From positions 14,011,040 through 14,075,039 of the forward strand of contig JAZBQD010000034.1 of assembly GCA_036583965.1 (NCBI GenBank): 64,000 nucleotides of DNA, in the 5' to 3' direction. Shown here in pieces: positions 60,765-64,000 of the stretch (the stretch's first letter is position 1; each line of letters starts with the position of its first letter). The notes below the pieces were generated by a model. That model was not told the origin of the DNA. It searched no databases and saw only the letters and a list, made by a program, of their open reading frames with translations. This stretch comes from Prunella strophiata (taxonomy: Eukaryota > Chordata > Aves > Passeriformes > Prunellidae). The position numbers and the translations under genes were made by a program.

Positions 60765-60905
60765 GCCTTTGAAGTGTTCTAGGCCAGGTTGGATGGGGCT
60801 CTGCATCAGCCTGGTCCAGTGGAAGGTGTCCCTGCCCATGGTGGACTTTGGAATGAGATGGCCTTTAAGGTCTCTTCCAGGCCAAACTATTCTGTGGTCC
60901 TATGA
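60765..60905 (+). mobile_element. CR1 LINE 3' fragment
   Basis: Sense CR1: 'aggccaggttggatggggct', 'ccagtggaaggtgtccctgc', 'ggaatgagatggcctttaag' and 'gtctcttccaggccaaacta'. Confidence 0.9.
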
Positions 60906-63900
60906 AGCAGCTGCAAGGTGAAAATGTGAGTTAAAAATTGGTACTGGGGAAACACTTGCAATGAAACAGCCTCTCCAAACATGTCTTTAAATGAAGTACA
61001 TGAGGTTCCTGTAGGAAGAAGTGAGGAGTACCTGCTGACAGAGTTGTTAGAAATTAAACCAAGCCCAGTCTCCATGGGTGTAGCTGGGTTTGCTGGCTCT
61101 TGTGGTGCTGGAGTATATTTAAGTGGTCTATTTATATGTAAATATAAGAAAGCAGAAACAAAAACCCTCCTGTGTATTTGGCTATTCTAAAATAAACCCA
61201 CACAACCACGTATTTTGAGGGAGCTAATGCAGATGCTACAACCATATCAAGCAGGAGTACCCCTGCTGGCAGCCTGCTGCTTCTGCATGAGAGGGAAAAT
61301 TCTCTCTTAAATAAGAAGTGCCTCATAAATCAGTCTCCACATGATGATGTTTCCATCAGCCCCATACCCTGGGCAATCTGGGGTCTGGCTCCAACCTCTT
61401 CACTTTCCCACCCATTATAAAGCAGGAGTGATTGTGCATGAAAGGAGATGCCTGGATGTGAAACCAGCTGAGAAATATCCCACTCACTTCTCTTTTCCCA
61501 TCAGATATTGCTTCAGTTCCTGTTTCCTAACACTGCCTCTTTCACTGTCTCCAAGCCCTCTCCCCAGTTTCTTGTCAAGGATTCCTGAGCCTTGGACAAA
61601 GACCTACCTGAGCTATTTTAAATGAAGCTTTGCGGTTCCCATTGCATTTTGTCTTCAAAAGGGTGTTTATCATCCTTTCTACATAATTTTCCCTCTCTTA
61701 TGACTACAAGCAATACGAGCTAGAGTAAGACATTTGCACCATGCTGTCTGTAGGGATCTGGCCACAGTTCTTAAAGGGCTTTTCCACCCCAAATGATGAT
61801 CCTGTGGGAGTGGTGGGTCTGTGGTACTGAGTGGATACTGTGGTATCCTGAGTACTCAGCCAGTCCCACAGCAGCCTGATCATGAACTACTGTCCACAAA
61901 AGCCCCAAGGACTTCTGCAGCTATAACTTTCAGAGCTGTAAGGAAAAGGAAATAGGAAGTAAAGCCTCTGTAGTGCATTTTTTGCATGCTTCAGTGTGGT
62001 GCTGTTTACTTTGTGAAGGTTTTTTAATTTCCATTTGCATTTGAGTGTTGTAACCAGCAGCTGCAGCTCTTCAGCTGAGCTCAGCGCTGGGGTTTTCCAT
62101 GGTGCAATTGACCCAGGGGCACTTCTCAGTGGCTGCATCCTGCCATCAGCCAGGGCTTTGCAGTGATGTTATTTAGCACATGGGGGAAGGGAAAGGAGCC
62201 AATAGATCCATTTATCTGGAAGCAGGAGCCTCCCAAGGGCAGCAGAGCCAGGCTGGGAGCTGGCAGCACGTCAGCTCCTCTCTGCAAAGGTACTCTGATA
62301 TAATTTGAAATTTGTATTGCTTGTTAGCCAAGCATAGAAGTGGTTGAGAGATACCAGAAGTGCAGTCCTGACAGTGGAGATGCACTGGTTTGCCAGTATC
62401 CTGGGGTTGGAGAGAAGACCCCAAACTAATTTCCTGGGACACTGGGGAAGAATTAAGGGCAGGTAAACCCAGACCCTGTAGTTTTAATAACTCTTGATCA
62501 GGCAATTCCATCTAAGGAAGTTTGTATCTTGTTTGAAGTGCAAGTAGCTTAAAGCTGCTGCAGTCATTCTTGGATTTAATTCTGTTTTATCCTCTGAAGA
62601 TCAGTAAAACAGTGGTTTCCATGCAGTGAGTGCTGGGGGCTCTCATGGGTTGGCATGAAACTAATTTAGGAGCAGTACTGAGTGCTCTGAAAAGTAGAGG
62701 AAAACAAGGAAAACATTCTGGTGGAGCTGCCTGCACAAATGTATCTCTGGCACAGTAAGTGTTGCATTTTCAAAATGAAACTTTTTGTTTTGGTTAGGTT
62801 TTTTTTTTTTGGTTTTTTTTTTTTTGGCTTTTGTTCATTCATAGTAGAAGCCAAATTCTACTGATTCTCAACTTTCCTTTTCTATTTTTTGTTTCTTCCA
62901 TATTTCCAGTTTTCCCTTTTACTGCACGTTCTTTTTTTCCTGTGCTTATTTTTCCTGTTCCTCTGTTCCAATGGAGCATGAGGGCAGGCAATGTCTGCCA
63001 TGTGTGAATAGGAATATCATGCAAAAAAAGAGGAACTTCCAAGCACCAACTTCCTAACTCATCTGTGCCAATTACCCTCCACTCCTATATTCTTCAGTAG
63101 GAAATGAGGAAATGTCTACTGTGGCTTATTCTAGCAATATAGCACACTAAAATTGCCTTCACAGAACTCTTTCACATTTTATAGAAGCCAAGGGGCCTCT
63201 TGGGCTTTAGTTCTTGCATCTAGATCGCTTCAGAAAATAAATTCCTGAGAAATTGAAAGCACTTGTGATTCCAGCTGTGATAGATCAGAGCCCAGAGCAG
63301 GCTGGGCTTCTTAGGGCTCTGCAGAAGTGATGGCTGTGCTCATCTCATTGTGCCTCTGGAGCCAGAAGCAGGGCAGCAGATGGACCTCTACATCTTCCTG
63401 CAGTAGTCTCAGGTAATTTCCCCCTTCTGGTTCAATCAGAGCTTTTGGTCCAGTGTTTCTTGGTTTGGGGGAGGAGTATTTGTTCTTGCTGTTTCATCTT
63501 TCCTTGGATAATAAGTTTAGAATCCTTGGTGGTTTTTGGAGTGTTTTAAAGCAGATATAAAGCCAGCACTTTAGTGTACAGAATGCCACAGCTGGTGTGG
63601 AAGGCTTTGGTAGAAATGCCATGTACATTCTGTTGGATTACTTCTGCTTTTGGAGCTGGTAAGGGATGGGTTCACCTGGGAGCTTTATGCTGTTGAACTT
63701 GTGCAGTAAAGAAACATGCAACAAGTGAGGGGACAGACACTGACAGCAGTGTTCCTGTGTCTGGCAGGAGTGGAAGAACAGGAGGCTTACCTTAAACCTT
63801 GACTGAAACATCACCAAAATCAAGCAGGAGAACAGCTCCTCTGTGAGTGTGGTCTGCAGCTGGCAGCTGATTAAAGAGAGAGGATTGACAGGTGGTAAAT

Positions 63901-64000
63901 CTGTGCACTGAGCAGGAGGGGAAAAGCAGAGAGCTTCTGGTGAACTGCACCACTTGCAATGATCTGGTTTCTGTGTGAAGAACATGGCAGAATTAGTCTT
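60906..64000. other. Intergenic to window end, nothing recognised
   Basis: No exon of IRF1 or any other gene was recognised on either strand. A T-rich/TTTTGG run at about 62799-62826 is simple sequence. Confidence 0.5.

Noticed and set aside
43225..64000. IRF1 coding exons expected downstream of SLC22A5
   Set aside because: No sequence resembling the IRF DNA-binding domain was found on either strand. The gene probably lies beyond the window.

Overview
The window is vertebrate and almost certainly avian DNA. It holds widely spaced exons with GT-AG introns, many CR1-type LINE 3' ends (a diagnostic bird/reptile retroelement) in both orientations, an LTR resembling bird ERVL-class LTRs, and two CpG islands in otherwise AT-leaning sequence. 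A songbird is plausible from the LTR style, but I cannot fix the species.

Two members of the organic cation/carnitine transporter (OCTN) family lie in tandem on the + strand, matching the SLC22A4-SLC22A5 order known from mammals. Positions 1-9807 carry the last six coding exons of an SLC22A4 (OCTN1)-like gene; exons 1-4 lie upstream of the window. Positions 14539-39198 carry a complete ten-exon SLC22A5 (OCTN2, carnitine transporter) gene encoding 557 residues, the same length as the human protein. Exons 5-9 of the two genes have identical lengths (127, 101, 215, 183 and 136 bp), as expected of tandem duplicates. Their products are multi-pass plasma-membrane MFS transporters (OCTN2: Na+/carnitine; OCTN1: ergothioneine and organic cations).

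The most striking elements are these. (i) A homogeneous minisatellite of 77 copies of an 11-bp CpG-bearing unit (13503-14349) sits in the SLC22A5 CpG island, 189 bp before the start codon. (ii) There is an apparent 1-bp frame disruption in the last coding exon of the SLC22A4-like gene, which removes the conserved C-terminal tail and its PDZ-ligand-like end.

Downstream of SLC22A5 (about 43-64 kb) I find no recognisable protein-coding exon. This stretch contains CR1 fragments, a second CpG island at about 44.85-45.4 kb with a splice-donor-like site (possible promoter of an unannotated transcript), a perfect 21-bp inverted repeat (52187-52309), a 42-bp minisatellite (52619-53158), a 20-bp tandem repeat (54340-54438), and an approximately 0.8-kb degenerate tandem repeat (about 56.9-59.1 kb). 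In mammals IRF1 lies beyond SLC22A5 on the opposite strand; no IRF1 exon was recognised here.
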